From Azolla caroliniana (lineage: Eukaryota > Polypodiophyta), in contig JBHGNT010000011.1 of NCBI GenBank assembly GCA_043228905.1, positions 8,060,001-8,124,000 of the forward strand: 64,000 nucleotides of DNA, read 5' to 3'. This document shows, one piece after another, positions 29,609 through 41,413 of the stretch. The translations under genes and the position numbers were made by a program. The notes below the pieces were generated by a model. That model did not search any database and had not been told where the DNA came from. It saw nothing but the letters and a program-made list of their open reading frames with translations. The first letter of the stretch is position 1. Each line of letters starts with the position of its first letter.

Positions 29609-31068
29609 GCCCAATAGACCGTCACAAACCAACAAGAAGCCTCTACAAGGAATGAGGTCTTGGCCTCCGAAGTGCAAAATGCCCACCATACCAACGCATG
29701 CCAAGCCGCTACGCACGACCACCTCAAGAAAGAACTGCTTGTTGAATGAACCCGACACCAAGAACTCGCCGACGAGTTCCACCAAGCCCGGACAACGTGG
29801 CACCACGACTAGGAACGCATGGCGCAAACACACGCCGAACTCTCTGCCGAGTACGTACGTCTCACCACACAACACCAAGAGATGGAAACCCACCTCACAA
29901 TGATGACGATTGACCTCTCCGCATGGTTCGACGCTTTGGCCAACGCCACAACCACAACTCACAGACTCACAAACGAGATCGCAACACTCAAAGCTGAACA
30001 TGACACTATGGTCCAACAAGTGGAGGTCGCTGATGAACGGAATCAATGCCTCCTCATCAAACACCGTCGTCAGTGTGCCGAACTCGAGAAGGACATCACC
30101 CAACTCCGCACAACTAAAGCCGCCCTTGAGCACGCCCTCAGCCCAGGCATGACCGACACCTCCACCATTCAAACACCTCTCCTTACTCCGCCCGGAACTT
30201 CGAATATGATTCTGGTGCTCTCGATGTATGTGACCTTGACATCTCTACTCTCCGAAATCTTCACCGCACCACATACACCGCGTAACCTTCTGGCCCAGGC
30301 CACGTGCGTACTTCGGTCATTGGCCGTTACACGTCGCATGTTCTTCGACGTGACCACCTCCCCGATTGGCAGAAGTTCATCCGAGTACTTCCAGAAGACA
30401 ACCACACCCTCGCCCTTTTTATGCTGTACCCGAAAACCACCGAGGAGCCCTCACCCCCAACAGGTGACCTCTTTCCCCAACATCTCCCTATTTTGTTTCT
30501 CGAAGGCATAGCCTACCTCCATACCTCCATCGCCTCGGACTTAGACATCACCGACCTGGTATGTTTCGCCTACTCTTCCGATGTCACAATGCAAGTCAAT
30601 GAAAACCAGTTGGCCCACCTCTTCACCACGCTGGTGCGCTTACACTGCATCGTCGACACTCTCACCCGCACCCTATTGGAGAGTGCTACTACCTACGTAC
30701 CCCCTTTCAGTTTCCTATGGTTAATACACGCTTGGCAAACTGCCTGGGACGTTGGGGTTCGTACTCACATATTCAGCATTGAATGTGCCGCATTCAACTG
30801 GCCCACTAATCTCGAGGCTGACGACATACAGGAGTTATCCCTCTACCTCGACGTCTCTCGTGAGTATCAACTTATGACTTTTGATGAGGCTTGTGCCCGA
30901 GCACTCCTAACCCCGCACCCCACTCACTCCCCGCCTGAGATCAACCCGAAGTGGGACCCCGACTCACTTGATGATCCTGACGACCGACCACCTCCACACC
31001 CTAACCCTACCTCATCCCCACCTCAAAGCAACACAACCACCCGGCGTCGGGCCTTGCCTTTGATTTGA
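29609..31068 (+). pseudogene. ORF M2: coiled coil and unknown domain
   Basis: Continues M1 after a stop. 29619-30150 is heptad-rich (RLTNEIATLKAEHDTMVQQV, ELEKDITQLRTTKAALEHAL) with a few stops. A frameshift near 30230 leads to 30304-31068 (254 aa): HLPDWQKFIRVLPEDNHTLA, LPILFLEGIAYLHTSIASDL, FSFLWLIHAWQTAWDVGVRT, then an acidic, Pro-rich tail. No nuclease, polymerase or membrane signature is seen. M1 plus M2 probably formed one protein of about 950 residues: globular domain, Pro-rich linker, coiled coil, second globular domain. Confidence 0.5.
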
Positions 31069-31434
31069 AGAAAGGCCCTACATGTCGTCAACTGGTCAAC
31101 CTCTAGACCCGCGTCAATGTGCTCCTTGCCACCTACAAACAGGATTTTGAAACCATGATCGACACACATTTTTTTCCCGTTTACATAAGTTTTGGTAGAA
31201 ACCCCCCTCTCCCTTCGCCGGCTACAACATCTCCACATGGATAGCTGGCCCCAAGAAGGACTTCTTAACGATGACCGATCAAATGCAAGAAATCTAGTTC
31301 CCGCCACTGAACATCTACCATCTTCGCAATCATCTTCGTTGCCGACCACCCCCCAATGAACCCCCCTACTCCATTCTTCTCGCCCCCGATGCCTGAAACT
31401 CTCCACCCGCAGTGCACCCAGGGGTGTGCACTCA
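31069..31434 (+). other. 3' untranslated part of M
   Basis: Follows M2. Short open pieces on the plus strand (STWIAGPKKDFLTMTDQMQE at about 31226-31290) suggest the frame once ran further. No other feature; the antisense frame at 31023-31406 is a shadow. Confidence 0.45.
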
Positions 31435-31449
31435 TTAGGTTGGGGGGGA
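31435..31449 (+). promoter_or_regulatory. polypurine tract of M
   Basis: AGGTTGGGGGGGA directly before the LTR start TGTTAAGCG, the classic position for plus-strand priming. Confidence 0.7.
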
Positions 31450-32029
31450 TGTTAAGCGTTGGGATTAGACCACGACCCGTAATGAAGAAGAGCGCACCAA
31501 CAAGGACATAGTATGGCTAAAGGACCTACGAAGAGGGAACGACAAGAGGAAAGAGGACTAAGCGACACCCAAGTGTGAAAGGTCCACACCCTAAATGGAA
31601 ATGCTATATAAACCACATAGTGGTGGCTTTGTAAGGGTTCTTCCATTTGTAAAGATCTCCCTATTGATTAAAAGTCAGAGCTTCCTCTCCTCCTTCTTGT
31701 AACCTTTAAGCTTAAGAGAGATTAGTGAAGTGTTTCGTTAGAGAACACTAATCTCTCTTCCTTGTTGGTCCTAGACCTCTTAGCAAAGAGGGTTAATAAA
31801 CTTATTCATTATTCTTATTGTCTATATTCATTACCCTATTGTCTATGAGAGCAAGCTTGAGAGAGTGAGAGAGATATCGTGCTTAATCATCTATTAATTG
31901 TTAAATGAGTGTGAGGCTCGGAGATGCCCGACAACCATCTCCGCATTTCCCATCAAAAGGGTATACGCCGGTCTGAACTCCACAAACGACATCGAGGAGC
32001 AAACTCCATCGATACATAGATCCTACACA
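31450..32029 (+). repeat. 3' LTR of M
   Basis: Starts TGTTAAGCG after the tract. TATATAAAC at about 31606-31614. A hairpin-forming AGAGATTAGTG...CACTAATCTCTCT pair lies at about 31717-31757. The end at CTACACA is set by composition and by the change to K1 sequence; no second LTR is in the window to test it. Confidence 0.6.
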
Positions 32030-32189
32030 GTTTTTGCTTCATGTTTTATAGTTTTCTTTCCCGCTTGGCGTGCTTCAAGTTTTACTCGTTTTCAGCTCCA
32101 CGTTTCACAGCTGCATTTTCTTCACTAACTTCCCTATTATGGTTGCATTTACCTACTTCACCTACATCCAGATTCATTTTATACCTACA

Positions 32190-33418
32190 CCTGGCATGCC
32201 CGTGGGACAATGCCGTCGCATGTCGAACCCACCAAAATCGAAAAAGAACTCCACAATTTATATGGTACACTCATTCTTTGGTCAAAATGTCGAGGATGTC
32301 TTCGGAGGTTGGGTGCACGGTTGTTTCCTTCTTTGTGGGGTCTGCTTGGCCAATCGAGCTCGTGTTTGGTAGTTGTCCTTGTTGCTGGTGGGGTGAGGGC
32401 TTCCTTCTTTTTGTCTGGTCATGGTGTTGTCTCAGTCATAGCTTCGTCCATCTAGTTAGGAGTGGTTTTCGTGAAGGCCCGTTTGGTTTCAAGCATAAGC
32501 AGCAACTAGTCGTCATTAAATTCCTCAAGGAGGCTTTCGATTGCCATGGTGTGTGTTTTTGCCAAGGCTTGGAAGTCCTCGGTGAGGTCTTCTCAGACCA
32601 TTTGGATGCTATTTTTGTCCATTTTATAGAATCCGCGATCATCTTTCTTCTGATTGTTGGCGTCAGCCTATAAAACCTGGAGTTCGGCTGTTTGAGCCGA
32701 CCATTCCTTCTAGCCGCTGACGAGAGTCTCTTCAACCTTCTAGTTGAGCTTCTGACGTTGTTTGGCCACCAAGGTGTGGATTCGTTCCTCACACATGTCG
32801 TATTTAGCTTGGAGGGTGATTGTTTCTCTTTTAGCTTCTTCCACCTCCCGTTGCAGTTTGACCTTGATGATCTCGCATGATGTGTTGAGGGTGGCGAGCC
32901 TTGCCTCCGTCTCTTCTGTTAATTAGTCAAACCGTCAGAGAAGGTGATCCATGTTGTCGATGGATTCCTTCAAATACTGCTCGCATTGCCTTTCGAGTTC
33001 CAACGCTCTGTTTCTTTGATGTTCGGGAAGGGAGTCCACTAGTTGGCATCACTCTTTCTCGGTTTGGTCCAATTTATGCAAGAACTGACTGCAGCAGCCC
33101 TGCAGTTCCACAAGATCCTGGTTTAGAGATGTTATTTGTGCAGCAACTATATCTTGTGTAGTCTTGAGGGCCGTTGTGGAATTGTTTTCGGTTTCCTGGA
33201 GCTTGGTAATTCGGTCGTGGAGCAGTTCTTGTAGCTAGGCTTCCCTTTTCGTTGTGTGCTCCTTTATCTTGGTAGTCTCGGCTTTAGTTGTGTCGTATCG
33301 TTCCTTAGCTTTGTCCGCGATGGCCGTTTGAATGATAAGTTCTTCCTTATAGCGGCGGATGGCATCTTCGAACGGAACCGTGTTGTGACTGTCCTTGGTT
33401 TGGGTTGTGTCATCCTAC
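32190..33418 (-). pseudogene. K1 coiled-coil C-terminal part
   Basis: Long heptad-rich region in one main frame with about ten stops: RYKEELIIQTAIADKAKERY, TTALKTTQDIVAAQITSLNQ, EARLATLNTSCEIIKVKLQR and TLQAKYDMCEERIHTLVAKQ. It ends with AELQ...ADANNQKKDDRGFYKM (about 32630-32690), a motif shared with K2 (AD.ENQRKDDRGFYKL), then an acidic/polar tail. The role is unknown; such a coiled coil would oligomerise. The plus-strand frames at 32041-32890 are shadows. Confidence 0.6.
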
Positions 33419-33537
33419 TGTTGGGAACACCGTCATCTAATGCGGAACAAGATCGACACTCTTCTATGATAAGATCGAGAAAGGATGCAAGATCGTAACA
33501 TTTATGATCACAAAGACAAACCAATACAACTAGTACG

Positions 33538-33575
<38 letters not shown>

Positions 33576-33757
33576 AGGCACAATATAAAGAGTATATTAC
33601 AACTTAAAGCAACAACCACAAACCAGGATACAAAGTTAGTTTATATACTGACTAACTTAGGGCAACTGCCCTTCTCACTATTTACATAAATAGCGTAAGC
33701 CTAATGTGTACAAAAGGAGACGGTGTGAATGCGTACATTAGAAGCCAATATTCAACA
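33419..33757 (-). repeat. 3' LTR of copia G
   Basis: TGTTGGGAAC...TTCAACA with a 31-base GA tract at about 33542-33572. The other LTR (39321-39645) has only about 12 bases of GA and differs at several positions. Confidence 0.93.
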
Positions 33758-33966
33758 TGCCCCTGTAATGGGCGTATACATCCGAAATTTGTAATCCAAA
33801 ATGAATGTACAATACATATTGATACAAGGTTTACGAACAATCAAGAATTCGTTCGAGTCGGTGAACTCCGAAGAGTAGAAGGCCGTATTGGCCGAGTTCG
33901 GAGAGATTGAAGCCGAAGTTCGAACTATCCAGGTCTATTGTCCAAGTAACGTCCTGAGTATCCGAT

Positions 33967-35276
33967 TTAATCGGATTGATTTTTCGTTACACCCATTCGA
34001 TGCTGAAGGGATCGAAATCGATCCGCCGAAAGGCACTTGGTTAATGCGTCCGTGAGATTATCAGTTGTCGATATTTTCTCTAGACGGATTTTCCCTATGA
34101 TTACGAAGTCCTGAATGAAATGATATCGAACATCGATATGCTTGGAGGCGTTGTGATGAATTGGATTTTTCGATAGAGCAACATCACCCTTACTGTCATT
34201 GTACACAAATGGAGCTGAGCCGATTTCGGCTTGTCAAAACGTGCAAGCTAGCCAACCGAGCCATAAGGCCTCTTTCCTTGCATCGGATCCGGCGACGTAT
34301 TCGGCGACGTATTTGGCCTCGGTCATTGATGTGGCACTGCACTCCTGAAGTTTCGATTTCCATGAAATGGCTCCATTACTGAATTTGAAACAGTATCCGA
34401 TTGTCGATTTACGGCTGTCTATGCAGCTCGCAAAGTCAGAGTCAGTATATCCGACTACGCCTAAGATGTCGTTCAGGCCAAATAGAATACCAAGGTCTTT
34501 TGTGCCCACCAGGTATCTAAACACGTGCTTGACTACGTTCCAGTGCAATCGTCGGGGATTATGCATAAATCTGTTGACGACTCCAACGGTGTGAGCGATA
34601 TCAGGCCGTGTCGCGACCATTCCGTACATTAGGGAGCCTACTGCCGGTGCATACGGTACTGACTTCATAGTTTCCCCGAGTATGAATAGGGAGCGAGGTA
34701 GAGGTAGATTTCGCAGATTGCATATTGAAGCGTTCAAGGACACGTCCAATGTAGTCGGACTAGGACAGAAACAATTGTCGTTGATTGTGATTCCGACTTA
34801 TCTTCATACCAAGAATGTGTCGTGTCGGACTGAGATCCTTCATGGTAAACTTCAACCGTAGTTGGCAAACGAGTTCGGCTAGTTCGTCAGCATGGCATCC
34901 AGAGATTAGCATGTCGTCTACGTAGATGATGAGGAAGATGGGTGATCCATCTCGAGATGTTTTCATGAAGAGACAATGGTCCTCATCGCTCTTTGAGAAG
35001 CCGATTGATTGGATGAAGTCGTCAAACTTCTTGTACCACTATCGCGGTGCCTGTTTCAGGCCGTAAAGAGTCTTCCTGAGTCGGCAAACTGGATGTTCTT
35101 GGCCGGATGCCATAGAGCCTTTCGGCTGCTCCATATAAATTTCCTCCTCAAGATCACCGTGTAGGAAAGCCGTTTTGACATCTAGCTGAATCAGCTCCAA
35201 ATTTTCGGTTGCCACTGGTGAAAAAATTTCATCGAAATCGATGTCGTGTTCTTGTCAAAAACCCTTTGCTACTAAT
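33967..35276 (-). pseudogene. pol: RT and RNase H of copia G
   Basis: Resumes after the solo LTR with LVAKGF, then QEHDIDFDEIFSPVATEN, QLDVKTAFLHGDLEEEIYM, LYGLKQAPR and the catalytic FLIIYVDDMLISG (about 34900-34945). RNase H: GYTDSDFASCIDSRKSTIGY, SMTEAKYVAEYVAGSDARKE, YNDSKGDVAL, HIDVRYHFIQD. Breaks: TGA after GF, a TAG after APR, a frame change at about 34755 and a stop at 34236. The catalytic Asp pair and most RNase H acidic residues remain. Confidence 0.88.
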
Positions 35277-36018
35277 TGATAGGAATACACGCTCCCGATG
35301 AACAACGCTCTACCACAACCGAGGCTAGAATGAAACACAGAAAATAGGTAATGAACGCACGACACAATAAAGAGAAGAGTACACAGGATGTTAACGTGGA
35401 AAACCCAAACTAGGGAAAAACCACGACAGCCCACAGACTGCAAACTATCACTATATCACAATGTACAATAGTAAAGCACCGAGGCAACGACCTCGAGCTT
35501 GCTATCTGCGCCACAGGCGGCGGTTACAACAGAGGCAACTACCTCTTCTTCTCTCTCTCACTCTTTGTACACAGTTACGCGCTCTAATCTTGCACCAACA
35601 AGAAATGACAACAGTATACTAAGTTTGCCCTAAGTCATATTTATACTAATATGACTTTTCGTTTATTTACAAATATAGCCCCGATGGACTCTCAGAAACA
35701 TATTTACGAATATGTCCCTTCATCCGGTGAGCACTCCTCACCGGGCCTGCATCATCCGACGCTTGCCGGGCACTCGTCATCCGGTTCTCACCGGGTCTTT
35801 CGTTGCCGGGTACACCATATTCGGTTCTCACCGGGTCTTTCGTTGCCGGGTACACCATATCCGGTTCTCACCGGGTCTTCCGTTGCCGGGTACTCCACAT
35901 CCGGTTCTCACCGGATCTTCCGTTGCCAGGTACTCTACATCTAGTTTCGGCCTCGGCCGAGTTTGCTCATCAGCACTGTTCTTCTCACTTCTCATCCGGA
36001 GGGACCTGTTTCCTAACA
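35277..36018 (-). mobile_element. solo LTR of the copia I family in G, duplication CTAAT
   Basis: 742 bp; reverse complement of the I LTR from TGTTAGGAAACAGG to CGGGAGCGTGTATTCC. CTAAT at 35272-35276 and 36019-36023. Removing it restores KARL-VAKGF in the G RT. It holds four to five units of the family's CCGGTTCTCACCGGGTCTTC minisatellite (about 35735-35940). The ORFs across it are shadows. Confidence 0.92.
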
Positions 36019-37800
36019 CTAATCTGGCTTTGAATTTTGGGTTGGCCGAATTAGATGTCTCCTTGATTTGATAAACCCACTAGCACGGAAGAGCACGTTG
36101 ATTTTTCGGTAATTCGACCAAGTCCCAAATCTTATTTGCGTGAATAGAGTTCATTTTGGACTCCATTGCCAAATGCCAGGTGGCCGAATTAGCTGTTGCC
36201 GATGCTTCTTCGTATGACGTCGGTTCTCTGGCGTCCATAACGAAGATACCATGAGGGTATCTCTCCGGGGGTTGTGACAGTCTCTCGAATCTTCGAGGTA
36301 TGATTGGACTAGTCGCATTTGGTGTCATGGTCGGGTGGTCCAGAGCCGAATTGTTCGGTTGTGCCGAGTCAAAATTCTCCGAGTCAGTGTTTGAAGGTTC
36401 AACTACATGTGAAGCTGACCGTGTGTTGTGCGTTGAGCCTTCGGGAAGGGTTGGCACATCGGAAAAGGTTACCCTTCGGACTTCGATTGGCTTTTCGATC
36501 GATTGATGCATGGCCAACTCATTGAACACGACGTCCGAACTTCGGACAATCTATCTGTGTTCAGGGTCCCAGAGTCGGTATCCCATTTCGTCATCTAGTC
36601 CACAGCCGAGGAAAATACATTTCCTGGACCATGGTGCAAGTTTGCAGCGATCATCTTTCGGGATGAGAGCATACGCCTCACATCTGAAAATCCTCAGCTT
36701 GTCGTAATTCGGCTTACTCCTGGTCCATAATTCTTGAGGTATCCAAAGTCCTAGAGGCCTACTCGGCGACATATTGATTATGTGTATTGTCGTAAGTAGG
36801 GTCTCTACCCAGAAGCCATCCAACAGTCCAGAGTGTTGGAGCATGGAAACTATCCGTTCTTGAATTGTCCGATTCATTCATTCAGCAATTCCATTTTGCT
36901 CTGGACTATGAGGTGCCGTAAATTCACATCGTATGCTGCGTTGTTGGCAAAATTTGACGAATTCCTTTGATTTGAACTCTCCCCCGTTATCGAACCGAAA
37001 GCATTTCGGTTTTCGGTCGGACTTATTTTCAACCATGGTGAGTCAATCGGAAAAGATCGAGAAAACACGATCTTTGGTTTTGATTGGATAAGCCCACACC
37101 TTCCGAGTCGAGTGCTCAATGAAGCTGACGAAATATAGGGCGCCGCCAAGGGATTGATGTGGCATAGGACCACATACGTCCGAGTGGACCAAATCGAGTG
37201 GACTCAATTCTCTAGGGGCTGATGAAGGGTGTGTTACGGCTATCTGCTTGCCGTATTGTCAATGCTCACAGAACTGATGATTTGAGAAGGAGAGTTTGGG
37301 GATATATTCGGCACTAGATAAGTGCGTGATGCTGGCCTTGTTGAGGTTTCTGAGTCGTCCGTGCCAAAGTGATGACACGGGAATGTCAACCAAGAACAAC
37401 TCACCCTCTCTGAGTGTGACATGCAAAGGATACAATGAGTGTATCTTCGGTCCTCGAGCCGGCAGGAGGTTCCCTCTATGGAGCGTCCACCCTCCTGATG
37501 AGAAGCCATCATAGATGCCGTCTTCATCCAATTGTTCGACTGAGATCAGTGGACGTGAGAGATAGGGTACGTGTCGGACATTGCATAGTACTAATGTAGA
37601 GCAACCCGCAAGGTTGAGCTCTACCGTGCAGATTCCAATTATGTCGCAATGTTGTGAATTTCCTACCCGAACTAAGTCAGAATGTTGGGGCAGTGTATTG
37701 CCGAAATTGAGATCGATGAGGAGTCACATGAAAGGATGCACCCGAATCTAAGAGCCATGTGCTCGCTTCTTCAGTTGTAAGCAGAACTTTTGATTCGACT
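36019..37800 (-). pseudogene. pol: protease end, integrase and RT start of copia G
   Basis: The protease active site WLLDSGASFHVTPHR lies at about 37720-37765 with an intact D-S-G, then a frame break. Integrase: Asp in VHSDVCGPM, Asp in RFDNGGEFKSK, Glu in HSPEQNGIAE, then TGA and MNRTIQERIVSMLQ. C-terminal part: KCIFLGCGLDDEMGYRLWDP. 36529-36080 (149 aa) holds the linker and the RT start EPTSYEEASATANSATWHLA ... IWDLVELPKNQRALPC, a stop, and WVYQI. All three catalytic acidic residues are visible, though in different frames. Confidence 0.85.
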
Positions 37801-37911
37801 GGGTTTTTAATTGATAGTATATTCGGGTCGTTTATCAATACTTCGGCCGAAAAGCCAATGCAGTTGATCTCCTCGTGTCGGCCATTCTTTTGCTCAGCTT
37901 GCTAAGCCTTA

Positions 37912-38787
37912 TCATTTTTTGCCTTTAGTTAGTTCATGGCAATCGGTTTTGATGTGTCTGGGTTTCTTGCAGTAGTTGCATACTCGATTATCCCGTGACT
38001 TGCTCCAACTTCGCTGATTGTTCGGTTGCCGTGAGGAATCTCTTCCACAACTGTTCGATCGATTGGTCGAACCTTGTACTACGTAAGCATTGTTGGTTGA
38101 ATCATTAGCTAATGATTTTCTCCAAGTCGCTTCAGTCAGAATTGCGCTCATGATTGAAGCGTACTTGACGGCAGCTGTCAAAGTTTCCCATGAAGGAGGG
38201 AGACTACTCATAAGCAGCATTGCTTTTTGTTCATCCTTGATAATCATCCCTTGGGCCGAAATTTGGGAGCTTAAGCTTTCGTACTCGTTCAGGTGTGCTT
38301 GGACCGAGTCAGACTCTTTCATCTGAAGGTTATAAATGCGCCGAATCAGGTATATCTTGGTGGTGAAGACCTTCTTTTCGTAAGTGTCCAAAAGTGTCTT
38401 CCATAGTTGGAAGGCAGTCGAACACGATTGCACTGTGAAGTACACGGACTCCGGTAGGTGCATCCGAATGGTGGCTCGGACGATTCTGTCGTGCTTTTCC
38501 CATTCGAGCGGCTTGTATCATTCTGGAGGGTCTTCATTCTCAATGGGGTCAATTTGCCCCTTGACTATTAAATAGTCCTACATCTGCTCCTTCCGAGAGT
38601 TGAAGTTTGATATGTCGAACTTCCTTAGACTCATCTCTGACGAGGCCGATGTTGAAGCCATTTGTGTTGGAGTAATAGACTTTGTCCAGAGATAGCTATG
38701 AACTATGATGCAGTGCAAGCAGCTTGGCTCACTCGATGCCTTTTTAGCCGAAGTTGGACACAATTTGTGTTGATTATGAAAGTCCAT
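37912..38787 (-). pseudogene. gag: gag of copia G
   Basis: 38787-38578 carries the start (MASTSASSEMSLRKFDISNF, with the likely initiator Met at about 38661); after a stop, 38463-37912 (183 aa) reads STAFQLWKTLLDTYEKK, the capsid helices MKESDSVQAHLNEYESL and SLPPSWETLTAAV, and the zinc knuckle CNYCKKPRHIKTDC (about 37939-37985). The knuckle is intact. Two stops near 38520-38580 break the frame. Confidence 0.85.
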
Positions 38788-39308
38788 GAATCCTATTCAA
38801 AGTGACTACTGTCAACTGACTTAGTCGAGTTGAACCCGGATTGGATTGTTCGAGCACGAATTATGTGCGATTTTTCCAAGCCAATCCTGTTTCGGGTAGT
38901 TGTGACGATGAGAGGGGCGGAACCTATTGGTCCTTCCGAATGTCGTTCAACCGAATGAAACACAGGTTAGGGTTGCCCTGGAGATGTGTTTGCTTCAAGT
39001 GGTTACAACAAGTGAGAGGATAGCGTCAGATGACCTATTCCATTTTTGCCTAACCAAGTGAAGCACGGATGTGGCCTGATCAAGAGAAGGGTCTCACCAC
39101 GAGTGATGACAATCATGGAGTCCAAGTACAGTCAACTGACTTACTTCAAGGGTGATTTCGAACAATGGAGTGCAGACCTTTAGTGTTGTCTCTTTTCGTC
39201 AAATGTAATTTCAAGAGGAGTTGCCAATCGAGATCTTCAAGGTTTACAAGAGAAGAGTTGTCGATGGAGGTTAGATAGATGGCGGCAACAGAATCAAACA
39301 AACCTTGC
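38788..39308 (-). other. 5' leader of copia G
   Basis: Non-coding stretch between gag and the primer site. Nothing recognisable beyond a few short frames. Confidence 0.5.
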
Positions 39309-39320
39309 TCTGATACCATA
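39309..39320 (-). promoter_or_regulatory. primer binding site of copia G
   Basis: TGGTATCAGAGC on the minus strand two bases after the LTR: the canonical initiator-Met tRNA site of plant copia elements. Confidence 0.9.
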
Positions 39321-39645
39321 TGTTGGGAACATCGTCATCTAATGCAGAACAAGATCGACACTCTTCTATGATAAGATCAAGAGAGGATGCAAGATCGTAA
39401 CATTTATGATCGCAAAGACAAACCAATACAACTAGTACGTCGAAGAGAGAGAGAGAGACAGTTAGGCACAATATAAAGAGTATATTACAACTTAAAGCAA
39501 CAACCACAAACTAGGTTACAAAGTCAGTTTATATACTAACTGACTTAGAGCAACTGCCCTTCTCACTATTTACATAAATAGTCTAAGCCTAGTGTGTACA
39601 AAAGGAGACGGTGTGAATGCATCCATTAGAAGCCAGTATTCAACA
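39321..39645 (-). repeat. 5' LTR of copia G
   Basis: TGTTGGGAAC...TTCAACA, 325 bp. TATATAAAC on the minus strand at about 39528-39536. Confidence 0.93.
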
Positions 39646-40733
39646 CCTACATCACGCAGGGGCTGGGTGGTTCTATTTGGGTGGATATATCTATCAACTC
39701 GACGCAGCTTTGTCGTTTCGTTTGGGTCGACGCTTCATGTGGGTTGGAGGTGGAAGGGGGCAAGCTAAGCAAAGCGGAGTCAGCTTTTGTCTAGAGTTGT
39801 GCCTCTAGTGCGGCCATGCGGTGTTTCAATGCTTGCTTACATGCTTCTTTGCTGGTAACAACCATATCTTTAGCCACGTGTGTTACCCTCGCCAACTCGT
39901 GGTAAACCTTGACGAGCGTCGTGTTGAGTTCGGGTAGCTCGAGGCATGTGCGACGTTTCTTCGTGGCTCTCTCCTGCCCTAGTTTTTGTAACTTGGGCTC
40001 CTCATCAGATTCCATTTTGTTGGCCAACACCCTTTCCACCATCTATTGTTTGATGTGTTCTTGGGCCATGCGGGACACGGCAACTCCTTGAAGGCGAGCA
40101 AGGAAATCAATGAGTTCGTAGGTTGTGCCTTGTTGTAAGATGTCCCCTAGCTCATGTGATTCGGCGGGTAAGTTCTTGAAGGTTATTACCTCCTCCTCCA
40201 AGGACCGTGATTGTTGCCCCTGTTCGATCTACCCAGTTAGAGCGAGGGGTCATTTGTGACGACCGTGACTATCTTCTTTGGTACAATGACTAGTTGGCGG
40301 TCCTCGGCCGAGGAGTTTACAGTTGTTCCTTCCTCACTACGATGTTGTAGGCGGCGTTTCTTGGTAGGTTTGAGTTTTGGGGTCGCAAGTTCGTTGTGAT
40401 CCCGCTTCTATTGGGTCACCAAGGATTGATCCGTACCCCTACTGGTTTTTCGGTTTTCTGTTTTCTGCATTGGGCGTGGAGTGCGTGCGGGCTGTATGGA
40501 CGTGATACGGCTCGTGGAGGGTTGAGGTTTGTTGTTCTGCCGAATGGTAATGTTGTCGGGGGCCTCGTGGTTCTTCGACTTGACTTGAGGCGAGGTTGGA
40601 GTGCGGGTCAGTGTTTCGTCCTGTGGTAGTTGTTAGGGCTCTTGGTTTTCTGTCTTGGGTGGGTGGAGCTGGTAGGGCCAAAGTTGGGCGGGGTGTGGCC
40701 GTGGTTTGGGGAGAGTAAAGTATGTTAGGAAAT
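39646..40733 (-). pseudogene. K1 linker and first coiled-coil part
   Basis: Reads from the I insertion (40733) with YSPQTTATPRPTLALPAPPT, a long Pro/Thr/Ser-rich, basic linker (KLKPTKKRRLQHRSEEG), several stops, then 40042-39791: LELPELNTTLVKVYHELARV and AKDMVVTSKEACKQALKHRM. The latter aligns with K2 (IELPPLNVALVKVHRELAKV and AKDMAIKTKNVWK), which fixes the order of the pieces. Reading stops at 39646, where G lies. Confidence 0.6.
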
Positions 40734-41413
40734 AGATCCCTCCGGATGGGATAAGAGTACCCGGCAACGGAAAACCCGATGAGAACCGGATGACGAGTGC
40801 CCGGCAAGAGCCGGATGGTGAAGACCCGGTGAGAACCGGATGACGACTGCCCGGCAAGAGCCGGATGGTGAAGACCCGGTGAGAATCGGATGACGAGTGC
40901 CCGGCAAGAGCCGGATGGTGAAGGCCCGGTGAGAAGTGCTCACCGGATGAAGGGACATATTCGTAAATATGTTTCTGAGAGTCCATTGGGGCTATATTTG
41001 TAAATAGCCGAAAAGTCATATTAGTATAAATATGACTTAGGGCAAAACTTAGCGAGCAGTAGTTGTCATTCTTGTTGGTGCAAGATTTGAGTGCAACCGT
41101 GTATAGAGAGAGAGTGAGTGAGTGAGAGAGTGAGAGACGAAGAGGACGTTGTCTCTGTTGTAACCGCCGCCTATGGCGAAGACAGTGAACAAGAGGTCGT
41201 TGCCTCTGTGTTCATCTATTGTATATTGTAACATAGTGATAGTTTGCAGTATGTGGACTGCCGTGGTTTTTTTCCCATGTTTGGGTTTTTCACGTAAACA
41301 TCCTGCGTACTCTTCTCTTTACTGTGTCGTGCGTACATTACCCGTTTTTCTGTGTTTGATCCTAGACTCGGTTGGGGCCGAGCGTTGTTTTTCGGGAGTG
41401 TGTAGTCCTTTCA
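40734..41413 (+). repeat. 5' LTR of copia I
   Basis: TGTTAGGAAATAG...CCTTTCA. It contains about three 50-bp minisatellite units (40765-40930; CCGGTGAGAACCGGATGACG core), TATAAATA (about 41025-41032), and a GAGAGTGAGTGAG tract. The primer site follows at once (CTAGTATCAGAGCG, from 41416), a variant of the copia Met site. Confidence 0.92.

Larger units (their letters stand above)
24830..32029 (+). mobile_element. element M: 3' part of an LTR element with extra ORFs
   Basis: Plus strand, in order: integrase C-terminal end, coiled coil, retropepsin-like domain, GC-rich spacer with a hairpin array, two ORF regions of unknown function with a coiled coil between, polypurine tract, LTR. Everything upstream of the integrase end is missing through the junction at 24829. 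I infer one element from the shared strand, the in-frame link between the first two parts, and the tract plus LTR at the end. A junction of two elements between 26180 and 28137 cannot be excluded. Confidence 0.55.
33419..39645 (-). mobile_element. Ty1/copia element G, complete, target duplication CCTAC
   Basis: 6227 bp, minus strand, LTRs 339 and 325 bp, CCTAC at 33414-33418 and 39646-39650. gag, protease, integrase, RT and RNase H are all present with frameshifts and stops. A solo LTR of the copia I family lies in the RT. Inserted in K1. The primer site is the canonical copia one. Ends with TGTTGG...CAACA. Confidence 0.93.

Noticed and set aside
29155-30172. Two antisense frames of 190 and 194 codons
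   Set aside because: Shadows of the Pro-rich and coiled-coil parts of M1/M2; Gly/Val-rich composition mirrors Pro/Thr codons on the other strand.
31898-32673. Plus-strand frames of 76-210 codons resembling secreted Cys/Trp-rich proteins
   Set aside because: They run across the M LTR end into K1 and are antisense to its coiled coil.
33542-33572. GA microsatellite as a regulatory element
   Set aside because: Simple length variation in the G LTR; no further signal.
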